The notes under the pieces: generated by a model
The model's input: the letters and a program-made list of their open reading frames with translations, nothing else
The model's database searches: none
What the model was told of the DNA's origin: nothing
Position numbers and translations under genes: made by a program
Shown: piece after piece, positions 16,926 through 24,831 of the stretch
How positions within the stretch are numbered: position 1 is the stretch's first letter
Layout of the letters: every line of letters starts with the position of its first letter
NCBI GenBank assembly: GCA_021298815.1
Contig: JAJTHE010000037.1
Coordinates: 1 to 64,000, forward strand
Direction: 5' to 3'
DNA length: 64,000 bases
DNA from: Betaproteobacteria bacterium
Lineage (GTDB): Bacteria > Pseudomonadota > Gammaproteobacteria > Burkholderiales > CAIKXV01

Positions 16926-17822
16926 ATGGAACATACCGAAGTCTCCTTCTTCAGCGACGGCGACCGCATCGCGGGCTACCTGTACACGCCGCAGGACTGG
17001 AAGCCGGGCGACGCGCCACGCCCCGGCATCCTCGTGCTCGCCGGCTACAGCGGCAATACGCAGGCCGACTGCACCCACATGATGAAGCGGCTGTGCGCCG
17101 AAGGCTGGTTCGTGTTCGGTTACGACTATGTCGGCTTCGGCAAGAGCGAGGGCAGGCGAAACCGGCACCGCCCGCTCGAGCAGGCGCAGAACACCTACGA
17201 TGCGCTGAGCTACATGCAGACGGTGGACGGCATCGATCCGGAGCGCCTCGCCATCTACGGCACCAGCTTCGGAGGCGCCAACGGGGTCTGGGTCGCCGCC
17301 CACGACGAACGGGTAAAGGTGCTGGTGACCAGCGTCGGCGTGATGAACGGCGAGGAGTGGATGCGCCGGATCCGCCGCCCGTGGGAATGGCTCGCGTTCA
17401 AGGAGCGCGTGCTGCAGGAGGCACGCCAGCGAGTGGTGACCGGCAAGTCGTCGCTGGTGCCCAACGGCGAGATCATGCTGCGCGACCCCGAGTCGGAGCG
17501 CGAGCGCGAGATGCATGCGCAGGCCGGCCACACCTTCCAGAGCGAGGAACGCGACATCGAGAGCGGCGAGGCAGTGATGCGCTACCGGCCCGACTGGGTG
17601 GTCGACAAGATCAGCCCGCGCCCGGTGCTCACGATCTACGCCGAGCACGACAACCTGGTACCGCCGGAACAGCAGCTGATCTGCCACGAGAAGTGCGGCG
17701 AACCGAAGAAGCTGGTCAAGCTGCCCAAGGCCGGGCATTACGACAGCTACGAATTCCGCAATACCGAGATGTGCCAGGTCGTCTATGCCGAGACGATCGC
17801 GTGGTTCAGGCAGTACCTGTAG
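16926..17822 (+). CDS. Alpha/beta hydrolase (acyl-esterase/dienelactone-type)
   Basis: 298-residue hydrolase with the nucleophile elbow GTSFGG, S114 as nucleophile. A strand-turn segment LVLAGYSGN (about 37-44) can supply the oxyanion hole. The acid is likely in TIYAEHDNLVPPEQ, and the catalytic histidine in KAGHYDSYEF. No signal peptide, so it acts in the cytoplasm on an ester, thioester or C-C bond. Nine bases separate it from the next gene, so the two are probably one transcription unit with the Bug upstream. Confidence 0.87.
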   Translation: MEHTEVSFFSDGDRIAGYLYTPQDWKPGDAPRPGILVLAGYSGNTQADCTHMMKRLCAEGWFVFGYDYVGFGKSEGRRNRHRPLEQAQNTYDALSYMQTVDGIDPERLAIYGTSFGGANGVWVAAHDERVKVLVTSVGVMNGEEWMRRIRRPWEWLAFKERVLQEARQRVVTGKSSLVPNGEIMLRDPESEREREMHAQAGHTFQSEERDIESGEAVMRYRPDWVVDKISPRPVLTIYAEHDNLVPPEQQLICHEKCGEPKKLVKLPKAGHYDSYEFRNTEMCQVVYAETIAWFRQYL

Positions 17823-17831
17823 CATGCCTCG

Positions 17832-18788
17832 ATGCGCATCGACCCGACCCCCACATTCTGCATCCGCGGCGGCGACTACGAGCACCTGATCGGCCTGCCC
17901 GGCGAGCGGCTCGGCTTCCGCTTCACCTTCGAGCCGTCTTCGCCGAACGACATCTTCAAGGCGATGATGCACAGCCGTCCGTACGAGGTGTGCGAGTTCT
18001 CGCTCGCGAACTACCTCACGCTGCGCGCCAACGGCGAGGACTGGGTGACCGCCATCCCCGTGTTCCCGAACCGGGCGTTCCGCCACGGCACGCTGATCAC
18101 CCGGCGCGAAAGCGACATCGTGTCGCCCGCACAGCTCGGCGGCCGGCGCATCGCGGTCGACGACTACACGATGACCGCGGCGACCTGGGTGCGCGGCCTG
18201 CTCGAGGACGAGTACGGCGTCGACTGGCGATCGATCACCTGGGTCACCGGACGCAACCAGCGCCACGCCGCGCCGGCCGGCGCACGCATAGACTTCATGG
18301 AAGGTGCGACCGAAGACCTGCTGCTCGCAGGCCATGCGGATGCGAGCCTGGGCTTCGTGGTCAAGGACTTCCAGAAGCCGCTGCACCAGCGCCGGCTGCG
18401 CACCGTGCTGCGCGATGCGGAGGCGACCGAGCTCGCCTACTACGAGCGCACCGGCATCTATCCGATCAACCACTGCGTGGTCGTGCGCACCGACGTGCAT
18501 CGGCAGCACCCGGGTCTGCTGGCCGCGGTCGCGCAGTCGTACGTGGACGCCAAGCGAGAAGCCTATGCGCGGAAGATCGGTTCGTCGCTGATGCCGTGGG
18601 CGAAGAACACCTGGGCACGCGTGTTCGACATCTTCGGTGGCGATCCGCTGCCCTATGGACTGACGCCGGTGAACCGGATGGTGGTGGGCAAGCTTGCCGG
18701 CTACCTGAAGGCGCAGGGGTTCATCGACGAGATTCCCGACATCGATGCGCTGTTCGTGCTGCCCGAAGGGATCGCGTTCGGAGAATAG
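17832..18788 (+). CDS. 4,5-dihydroxyphthalate decarboxylase-like protein (substrate-binding-protein fold)
   Basis: 318-residue protein with a periplasmic-binding-protein type II fold but no signal peptide. The pattern EFSLANYLTLRANGEDW, then AIPVFPNRAFRHG and the lobe-two segment RIAVDDYTMTAATWVRG, resembles 4,5-dihydroxyphthalate decarboxylases, which use this fold as cytoplasmic enzymes. YPINHCVVVR appears near residue 218. Decarboxylation of an aromatic acid is therefore the best guess. A binding-protein role is less likely without export. It follows the alpha/beta hydrolase closely. Confidence 0.7.
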   Translation: MRIDPTPTFCIRGGDYEHLIGLPGERLGFRFTFEPSSPNDIFKAMMHSRPYEVCEFSLANYLTLRANGEDWVTAIPVFPNRAFRHGTLITRRESDIVSPAQLGGRRIAVDDYTMTAATWVRGLLEDEYGVDWRSITWVTGRNQRHAAPAGARIDFMEGATEDLLLAGHADASLGFVVKDFQKPLHQRRLRTVLRDAEATELAYYERTGIYPINHCVVVRTDVHRQHPGLLAAVAQSYVDAKREAYARKIGSSLMPWAKNTWARVFDIFGGDPLPYGLTPVNRMVVGKLAGYLKAQGFIDEIPDIDALFVLPEGIAFGE

Positions 18789-18839
18789 TGCTTTCGGGCA
18801 CCCTTGCCAGCGCCGACGCGCCATACTCGCTTCTGCTGA

Positions 18840-18868
18840 TGTACCTTAGAACGCATTTTTAAGGTACA
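18840..18868. promoter_or_regulatory. 9-bp-arm inverted repeat upstream of nucleotidyltransferase gene
   Basis: Perfect arms TGTACCTTA (18840-18848) and TAAGGTACA (18860-18868) around an 11-bp AT-rich spacer. The right arm ends seven bases before the ATG at 18876 and contains the only AAGG that could act as a ribosome binding site. An operator for autorepression or an RNA hairpin at the start is likely. It is much richer in A and T than its surroundings. Confidence 0.65.
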
Positions 18869-18875
18869 GTTGGTC

Positions 18876-19931
18876 ATGCCTCGCACCAAGGCCGCCAGAC
18901 CGCTCTACGCCGCTTTCGAGGGGCCAGTCAGCACGCTGTATGCAGAACTGGTCGAGCGCGCTCGTTCCGAGGGCCAGTTGCTGCCCGGAACTCCGGGGTC
19001 GCTTGCCCTGCGCGAACGGCCCGGTTCGGGTGCGTACTGGTACCGGCGCTACTACCCGTTGCCGAAACTGCCCCAGGTCGACAGCTTCGTCTGCACGCAG
19101 AATGAACACGCAGCCCACGATGCCATGCGCAAGCGCATCGACGCGGCTGCCTGGAGTCAGGAACAGGTGCGCATGCTGCGTACCTTGGGCATGCAGGTCG
19201 CCGACAAGGACGCGGCTCTCGTGCTGGTCGAGATGCACAACCGCGGGCTGTTCGCTGCAGGCCTGGTGTTGGTCGGGACTCTGGCGTACATGGCGTGGCT
19301 CAACGAGTTCGGTGTACATGCAGTCAGCTCGCGTACCCAGGACATCGACCTTGCCCGGCGGCACGCCCTGAAGCTGGCGACCCCTGTCTCCTTCATGGAA
19401 GCTGTGCAAGCCACCAGGCTGGGCTTCATTCCAGTCCCGGGAGGCCTGTCACCCTCCGCGCCGTCGACCTCGGTCAAGCGTCCCGGCAGGGAAGGGCTGC
19501 GAGTGGACATCCTGACCTCTGGCACGGAGTTGGGCCGGGTGATTCATCTGCCGGAGCTTGACTGGCACGCGCAGGCCATCCCTTGCTTCGACTACCTGCT
19601 GACTTCGCCACGACAGGCAGCGATGCTGGCCGGGGGCCACTGTGTGCCGGTCAATGCGCCGGCGCCGGAGCGCCTGGCTTGGCACAAGCTGTATTCGAGC
19701 ACCCGGCGTGCGAACGACACCGCCAAGGCCGAGAAGGACCTGCGGCAAGCGGCCACCCTGCTGGCTGTGCTGGTGGAACGCGACAACCTCGATCTTTCCT
19801 CGTCGGCAAAGGCGGTTCCCACGGAGGTGCTTGGCGCAGCGCGTCAACGGCTACCCGCATTGCAGAGCCTGCTCGAACCACATCCGCAGGCACTGGACGA
19901 GATCCAGCGCGCCGTGCATGAAGCCACTTGA
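18876..19931 (+). CDS. GSU2403-family nucleotidyltransferase-fold protein
   Basis: 351-residue protein resembling the GSU2403 family (NTP_transf_8). The nucleotidyltransferase core is visible as LVGTLAYMAWLNEFG (132-146) followed by QDIDLARR, with the metal-binding pair D156 and D158. N-terminal and C-terminal regions are charged helices. Related folds appear in toxin-antitoxin and abortive-infection systems, but no antitoxin partner is adjacent here. ATG chosen; a TTG at 18870 is in frame. The gene stands alone behind a strong dyad and is somewhat lower in GC than its neighbours, which may point to acquisition. Function unknown. Confidence 0.8.
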   Translation: MPRTKAARPLYAAFEGPVSTLYAELVERARSEGQLLPGTPGSLALRERPGSGAYWYRRYYPLPKLPQVDSFVCTQNEHAAHDAMRKRIDAAAWSQEQVRMLRTLGMQVADKDAALVLVEMHNRGLFAAGLVLVGTLAYMAWLNEFGVHAVSSRTQDIDLARRHALKLATPVSFMEAVQATRLGFIPVPGGLSPSAPSTSVKRPGREGLRVDILTSGTELGRVIHLPELDWHAQAIPCFDYLLTSPRQAAMLAGGHCVPVNAPAPERLAWHKLYSSTRRANDTAKAEKDLRQAATLLAVLVERDNLDLSSSAKAVPTEVLGAARQRLPALQSLLEPHPQALDEIQRAVHEAT

Positions 19932-19941
19932 AGGGGTCGAC

Positions 19942-20000
19942 CGGACGGGAAAAACGGGACCAAACCCCCCGACGGTGTAACCGAACGGGCTTCCCGTCCG
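19942..20000. repeat. 10-bp inverted repeat in intergenic region
   Basis: CGGACGGGAA at 19942-19951 and TTCCCGTCCG at 19991-20000 are perfect reverse complements, 39 bases apart. It lies after the nucleotidyltransferase stop and before the thioredoxin gene. No U-run follows, so a simple intrinsic terminator is not clear. Confidence 0.4.
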
Positions 20001-20051
20001 AATAGACCGGTGCAGCGATGCAACCCGTGTCCATTCCCGAGGAACCTTCCG

Positions 20052-20441
20052 ATGATCCGTCGCACCGTAAACACGCTCCTGGCCGGAGCCCTGCTCGGCC
20101 TTTCCAGCCTCGCCAATGCCATCGACCTGCGGCCGTTCGACGCTTCGGCGCTGGCCGGTCTCCAGTCCGCCGGCAAGCCGGTGGCCGTGCATTTCCACGC
20201 GAACTGGTGCCCGACCTGCGTCAGCCAGACGCGGGCATTCGATCAGATGAAGTCTGCAGGACAGTTGCAGGGCCTGACCGTGCTGGTCGCCGACTACGAC
20301 AAGGAGACCGAGCTGCGCCGCACGCTGAAGGTGCGCTCGCAGTCCACGCTGGTCGTCTACCGTGGCAAGGACGAGGTCGCGCGCAGCGCCGGCCAGACCG
20401 ACCCGGAGGCGCTGCGCAAGGCACTCGCTGCGGCGCTCTGA
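20052..20441 (+). CDS. Exported thioredoxin-fold protein
   Basis: 129-residue periplasmic thioredoxin-like protein. A signal peptide ends near ANA (residue 23). The redox motif WCPTC has C53 and C56, and a cis-proline-region segment QSTLVVYRG follows. The short form with no C-terminal extension fits a thiol carrier. The ATG at 20052 gives the signal peptide directly; a GTG at 20010 is in frame. It lies 24 bases before a CcdA/DsbD-type membrane protein, which most likely re-reduces it. Confidence 0.9.
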   Translation: MIRRTVNTLLAGALLGLSSLANAIDLRPFDASALAGLQSAGKPVAVHFHANWCPTCVSQTRAFDQMKSAGQLQGLTVLVADYDKETELRRTLKVRSQSTLVVYRGKDEVARSAGQTDPEALRKALAAAL

Positions 20442-20465
20442 TCGTCGTCGCTGCCGGTTGCGGCC

Positions 20466-21191
20466 ATGGTCTCCCTGCCTGAACTCGGCCTCGCCCTGGT
20501 GGCTGGCAGCCTGACCACGCTCAATCCGTGCGTGTTCCCGCTGCTGCCGCTGGTCCTCGGCGGCGCAGTGCAGGAAAACCGCTTCGCGCCGGTGGCGATG
20601 GGCGCCGGAATGGTGGCCGCGTTCGCACTGCTCGGGCTGCTGGTGGGCGTCGCCGGCGATGCGATCGGGCTCGACCCCGAGCATGTTCGCACCGCGGGCG
20701 CGCTGCTGCTCATCGCGTTCGGCTGCGTGATGCTGGTCCCGGCGCTGAACGCACGCTTCACGCACCTGATGGCGCCCATGGCCAGCGGGGCCAATGACGC
20801 CTCGGCGCGCTTCCACGCGGGCTCGCTCGGCGGCGCGTTCGCGATCGGCGGGCTGCTCGGCATGGTCTGGAGTCCGTGCTCCGGTCCGATGCTCGCCGGC
20901 GCGCTGACCCTTGTCGCGACCGAGGGCGGGGCAGCGCGCGGCACCGCGGTGCTGGGCACGTTCGGGCTGGGCGCGGCGACCGTGCTGGTGGCGGCCGCCT
21001 ACGCGTCGCGTGCCGGCTTCGGCCGGGTGCGTGGCTGGATCATGACCCACATGGACCGGGTGAAGCGCGGCTTCGGCGTGCTGGTGCTGCTGCTGGGCAT
21101 CGCGATCCTCGTCGGCGGCGACAAGTGGCTCGAATCGCAGCTCGTGCGCGTGATGCCGCAGGGCTGGATCGACCTCACCACGCGGCTCTGA
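20466..21191 (+). CDS. CcdA/DsbD-type thiol-disulfide transporter membrane protein
   Basis: 241-residue inner-membrane protein with about six transmembrane helices. It moves reducing power from cytoplasmic thioredoxin across the membrane. The two conserved cysteines sit in LNPCVFP (C22) and WSPCSGP (C138), as in CcdA. The preceding gene encodes a periplasmic thioredoxin, its likely electron acceptor. Together they could serve cytochrome c maturation or oxidative repair of exported proteins. Confidence 0.9.
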   Translation: MVSLPELGLALVAGSLTTLNPCVFPLLPLVLGGAVQENRFAPVAMGAGMVAAFALLGLLVGVAGDAIGLDPEHVRTAGALLLIAFGCVMLVPALNARFTHLMAPMASGANDASARFHAGSLGGAFAIGGLLGMVWSPCSGPMLAGALTLVATEGGAARGTAVLGTFGLGAATVLVAAAYASRAGFGRVRGWIMTHMDRVKRGFGVLVLLLGIAILVGGDKWLESQLVRVMPQGWIDLTTRL

Positions 21192-21417
21192 TCGCCCGAT
21201 CGGGCGCTGCAGGGCGCGCGTAGACACCGAAACGTCATCTTGTCACAACCCGCCGGTAACATTTCCGCCAGGCAAGGGGTGGGATGGCGCTGCGGCGCGC
21301 GAAGCCAGCGGGCGCGGTCTGCTCGCACGAATCCTGCTCCTGCCGGGACAGGCAGGGACCCGGTCAGGGCGCTCCTGCTCCATCGCCAACCCAGGCTAGG
21401 CCCCAGGATCGCCAGAC

Positions 21418-22626
21418 ATGCAACGGACTCCCGCGAAAGCGCGTGCCATCGCCGTGACGCTCCTGTTGGCGTTGCAATGCGCGCCGGCGCGCGCCGATGC
21501 GCTGCTGGATCGCGCGGGGGTGCTGCTCGATGCACGGGCGCCGAAGGCGGCGTTCGAGCTCCTGTCTCCGCTCGAGCCACAACGCGCGGGCGACCCTGCG
21601 TTCGACTACCTGCTCGGCATCGCGGCGCTCGGCATCGGACAGCCGACACGCGCGATCTTCGCACTGGAGCGCGTGCTCGACGTGCGCGCAGGGGACGTAC
21701 CCGCACGCGCCGCGATCGCCCGCGCCTACCTGGCCGTGGGCGAGACCGAGAACGCGCGCAGGGCGTTGGCCGGCATGCGTCCGGAGGATCGGCCCGCGGA
21801 GCTCGCCGCCGCGCTCGACCGCCACGGCCTGGCGCCTTCCGATCCCGATGGCGTGCGTCCCCGGGGGTGGCAGGCTTACCTGGAAGGGCGGGCGGGGCAC
21901 GACAGCAACGTGAACAGCGCGACGGCTACTTCGCAGGTGGCGATCCCTGCGCTGGGCGGACAGTCGGTGACGCTCGATCCTTCCGGCACGCGTCCCCAGG
22001 CCGGCTTCCTGTCGATCGCGGGCGGCATCGACCTGCGGGCGCCGCTCGCCCATGCGCTCTCACTTTCGGCGAACGCGGCGGCCAGCCGGCTCGCGCATCG
22101 GCACGAGGATCGGTTCGACACCGCTACGCTCGACGCCGGTGTCGGCCTCGCATGGGCCCGCGGCCCGGACAGGGTCGACCTGGCGCTGCAGGCGAACCGC
22201 CTGCGCCTGGACGACCGCCGGTTTCGCGACGTCGCAGGCGTCGTCGCCCAGTGGCAACATGCCGTCGCGCCGGACACGCGACTGACCGCGTTCGCGCAGC
22301 AGGCGCGGCTCTCCTACCCGTCACAGCCGGTCAGGGACGCAGACCGTGGGGTCGTCGGCGTATCGGTGTTGCAGGCGTTCCCCGCGTCCGGAAGAACCAC
22401 TTACGCAAGCGCCTACGCCGGGCGCGAGGACGAGCGCGCCGGATCGGTGCCGCACCTCGGCCATTCGCTCGCCGGCCTGCGCATCGGCCTGCAGTGGCCG
22501 ACGGTCGGAGCCGGCACGCTGTATGTGGATGCCGCGCACGAGCGGCGCCGGCATGGCGGGCCGGAACCGTCCTTCCTCGCGGTGCGGCGGGACCAGCAGT
22601 TCTCGATCTCGGCCGGCCTGCACTAA
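21418..22626 (+). CDS. TPR plus beta-barrel outer-membrane protein (DUF560/surface-lipoprotein-assembly-modifier type), cut by a TAA
   Basis: 402 residues up to a TAA at 22624. A signal peptide (about 1-27) is followed by TPR-like helices (30-130) and then by beta-barrel sequence starting at GRAGHDSNVN. This matches a DUF560-like outer-membrane architecture that often pairs with FecR-type proteins. The reading frame continues without shift past the TAA for 40 more codons and ends in VALRREFP before a TGA at 22747-22749, the aromatic-ended strand expected for a barrel. The TGA overlaps the FecR-gene start by four bases, so the ancestral gene clearly ran to 22749. The TAA is probably a recent nonsense change or an assembly error. 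The shortened product lacks about two strands. Confidence 0.8.
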   Translation: MQRTPAKARAIAVTLLLALQCAPARADALLDRAGVLLDARAPKAAFELLSPLEPQRAGDPAFDYLLGIAALGIGQPTRAIFALERVLDVRAGDVPARAAIARAYLAVGETENARRALAGMRPEDRPAELAAALDRHGLAPSDPDGVRPRGWQAYLEGRAGHDSNVNSATATSQVAIPALGGQSVTLDPSGTRPQAGFLSIAGGIDLRAPLAHALSLSANAAASRLAHRHEDRFDTATLDAGVGLAWARGPDRVDLALQANRLRLDDRRFRDVAGVVAQWQHAVAPDTRLTAFAQQARLSYPSQPVRDADRGVVGVSVLQAFPASGRTTYASAYAGREDERAGSVPHLGHSLAGLRIGLQWPTVGAGTLYVDAAHERRRHGGPEPSFLAVRRDQQFSISAGLH

Positions 22627-22749
22627 GTTCCTGCGCGCGGCTGGCGGATCACGCCCGAGGTCGCGCTGACCCGCAACCGGTCCGGCATCGCCCTGTTCGA
22701 CTTCAATCGCCAGGTCGTGTCCGTGGCGCTGCGGCGCGAGTTCCCATGA
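22627..22749 (+). pseudogene. In-frame 3' remnant of the barrel protein after the TAA
   Basis: Forty codons in the same frame as the upstream gene, starting VPARGWRITPEV and ending VALRREFP. Alternating hydrophobic residues and a terminal phenylalanine region look like the last barrel strands. It has no start signal of its own. Confidence 0.7.
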
Positions 22750-23498
22750 TGGCAGGCGCGCGAAAGGGCATGCTGCCGGAAACGCTGCGCAAGGTCGTAA
22801 TGGTCGCGGCGCTCTGCATCCCGGCCGTGGCTCCGGCCAACGCCGCAGGCACGATCGAGTACGTGAGCGGCGCGGCCGCCGTCCGTCCGGCGGACGGCGC
22901 GCCACGGACCGCCGCGCGCGGCGGTTCGATCGCACCCGGCGAGACGGTGGAAACAGGCAACGGCCGGTTGCACCTGCGCATGGCCGACGGTGCCTACATC
23001 GCGCTGCAGCCAGGCTCGACGCTTCGCTTCGACGAATACCGCATCAAGGAGCGATCAGGCGATCGCGAGGGAGTCCTGATCAGCCTGTCGCGCGGCGGCA
23101 TGCGCACGATCACCGGCCTGATCGGGCGCTTCGACCGCAGCACCTACGAACTGCGCACGCCGGACGCGACAATCGGCATTCGCGGCACCGAATTCTCGGT
23201 CACGCATCTGGACGGCACCGCGGTCCACGTGGCCGGTGGCGAGATTGCCCTGTGCAGCAGCGCCGGCTGCATCCCGGTGGCGGCCGGACAGGGAGGTCGG
23301 GTCGCCGGACCCGACACCCCGCCACTGCCGGTGCGGCCGACGGCGCCGGCAGGACCGGGGTCCGCGCTGCCGCCGATGGGGCCGAACGGCGTCCGGGCAG
23401 GCGAGCAGCGCGACTCGGCAGGCCGCTCCGCGGTGCTGCCCCCGCCCCCGCCACCGCCTCGCCCGGAAGGGGAAGGACGGTCTGTCGGCATGCCCTGA
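22746..23498 (+). CDS. FecR-domain exported protein with proline-rich tail
   Basis: 250-residue protein with a signal peptide (about 1-34, ending NAA) and a FecR domain. Visible are a repeat of short beta segments (TGNGRLHLRMADGAYIAL), RGGMRTITGLIGRFD and IGIRGTEFSV. FecR-like domains of this exported type are common in beta- and gammaproteobacteria beside DUF560 barrels and are thought to act in surface assembly. The C-terminal third is low-complexity, with eight consecutive prolines near residue 233. Its start overlaps the true end of the barrel gene (ATGA). Confidence 0.87.
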   Translation: MMAGARKGMLPETLRKVVMVAALCIPAVAPANAAGTIEYVSGAAAVRPADGAPRTAARGGSIAPGETVETGNGRLHLRMADGAYIALQPGSTLRFDEYRIKERSGDREGVLISLSRGGMRTITGLIGRFDRSTYELRTPDATIGIRGTEFSVTHLDGTAVHVAGGEIALCSSAGCIPVAAGQGGRVAGPDTPPLPVRPTAPAGPGSALPPMGPNGVRAGEQRDSAGRSAVLPPPPPPPRPEGEGRSVGMP

Positions 23499-23507
23499 TA
23501 TGCCGGG

Positions 23508-24320
23508 TCAGCGCCGCGCGCGCCGTGCCAGCGTGCCCAGCATCCCGAGGCCAGCGAGCAGCAGCCACGCGCCCGCCGGCAGCGGGATCGGCGTCGGAGG
23601 CAGCAGGTTCGATCCGAGGACGGCACCCGGGATGGATGCGACCATCATGTCGTCGAAGCCGAACTCGTCGAGCATCGATGCCACGCCCGCGACGGGTTCG
23701 GGCGCGATGCCCCCGTCGGCATCCACGACACGGAAACGGATGGCCGAGATGGCGTTCGCGATCTCGGTGGCCCTCAGGCCGACGAACATCGAGCGGCCGC
23801 TCTCGACCGGACCGCTGAACAGCGTGTTCGGTACGAGGAGCGGCGCGGTGCCACCGAGCGCACGCTCGATTTCGAGCGAGAGTTGCCCGCCCCAGTCGCC
23901 GGGATCGGTCATGAAGAACGCGAACGCGGTCACTGGTGTACTGAACGTCACCGTGAACAGTGATCCGCCAGGCCCCGCCCCGCCGACCACGCTGTAGAAG
24001 CGCTCACCCGAGATCGGCCGCACGCCGCTGGTGGTGTCGGTGCTGACCCGCCCGGCCCCGGTGATGGTGGCGGTGACGCTGACCGGCGTGCCGGCGAAGT
24101 CGATCGCCAGCGGGGTGCCGCCCGAGCGCGACTCGAAGGTCTCGGTGCCGGCACCGGACACCATGCCCAGGAACTGGTTGCGGGCGAAGTGGCCGTTGCT
24201 GGTCTGGCCCGGCCCGTCCGATGCGAAGATCGGTGTGTAGGCAAGGGCCGCAAGTACATCACCGGCCGGAGCGGCCAGCCCGGCGGCAAGCAGCATGGAA
24301 AACAGCATCCTGCGCAGCAT
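23508..24320 (-). CDS. VPLPA-CTERM sorted surface/exported protein
   Basis: 270-residue secreted protein. It starts behind a strong Shine-Dalgarno (GGGAGGA on the reverse strand). A signal peptide of about 24 residues leads into a beta-rich body, possibly a carbohydrate-binding-like sandwich (FFMTDPGDWGGQLSLEI). The C-terminus is a sorting signal: PIPLPAGAWLLLAGLGMLG, then the basic tail ARRARR, the tripartite pattern recognised by exosortase-type systems. No exosortase is in the window. Convergent with the FecR gene, nine bases apart. Confidence 0.88.
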   Translation of the reverse strand: MLRRMLFSMLLAAGLAAPAGDVLAALAYTPIFASDGPGQTSNGHFARNQFLGMVSGAGTETFESRSGGTPLAIDFAGTPVSVTATITGAGRVSTDTTSGVRPISGERFYSVVGGAGPGGSLFTVTFSTPVTAFAFFMTDPGDWGGQLSLEIERALGGTAPLLVPNTLFSGPVESGRSMFVGLRATEIANAISAIRFRVVDADGGIAPEPVAGVASMLDEFGFDDMMVASIPGAVLGSNLLPPTPIPLPAGAWLLLAGLGMLGTLARRARR

Positions 24321-24481
24321 TGGAATCCTCCCATGGCGATGCGTGCGACCGCAGAGGGGGCGGCTCCCCCGGCGCGAATCCGTCGAAGTATCCCCCGGAC
24401 ACGCGTCGGGACGCAGTGGCATTCCACATGGCATCGAGCCTTTCGGACCATGCGCGGTCGATCCCGCCGGAGGCGGCACGT

Positions 24482-24802
24482 TCAGGTGGCTCCGATGTCC
24501 GCACCCCACCAGCGATACCAGCCGACCAGCATCGCGATGGCCGCGCACATCAGCGCATTGCACAGGCTCACCATCGAGGCACGCCCCAGCCGCTGTCCGC
24601 CCTGCTCGTGGAGCCATGCGGCCATCGTGAGATGGCTGCCGAACCAGATCAGCCACGTCCACAGCGAGTGCTGGCCGGCGTCACCACTGACATGGATCGC
24701 CCACATGGTCGGCAGGTAGGCGATGATCCGCGCAGAGTTGAACAGCGTGAAGCTCCATCCGAGCACGACCAGGTAGGTACGCCGGCGTCCCCGCAGGCGC
24801 AT
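24482..24802 (-). CDS. Small three-helix membrane protein of unknown function
   Basis: 106 residues with three predicted membrane segments (about 9-30, 46-65 and 77-98). The N-terminal RGRRR is basic, predicting a cytoplasmic N-terminus. The stretch WSFTLFNSARIIAYLPT is a strongly patterned block, suggesting a conserved family, but I do not recognise it. It lies 29 bases after the Bug gene on the same strand and could be a partner. Not a TctB: too short, and without that family's four-helix pattern. Confidence 0.6.
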   Translation of the reverse strand: MRLRGRRRTYLVVLGWSFTLFNSARIIAYLPTMWAIHVSGDAGQHSLWTWLIWFGSHLTMAAWLHEQGGQRLGRASMVSLCNALMCAAIAMLVGWYRWWGADIGAT

Positions 24803-24831
24803 CGCCGCAGCGCCCTCGATGCGCCTGCCGC

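Noticed and set aside
18876-19931. AbiEii-type toxin with antitoxin
   Set aside because: No companion antitoxin gene on either side and the core fits the GSU2403 family better.
21418-22749. Selenocysteine-like recoding at the barrel gene stop
   Set aside because: The interrupting codon is TAA, not TGA, and no SECIS-like hairpin follows. A nonsense change is simpler.
24482-24802. TctB small permease subunit next to a Bug gene
   Set aside because: Only three helices in 106 residues and no resemblance to the TctB pattern.
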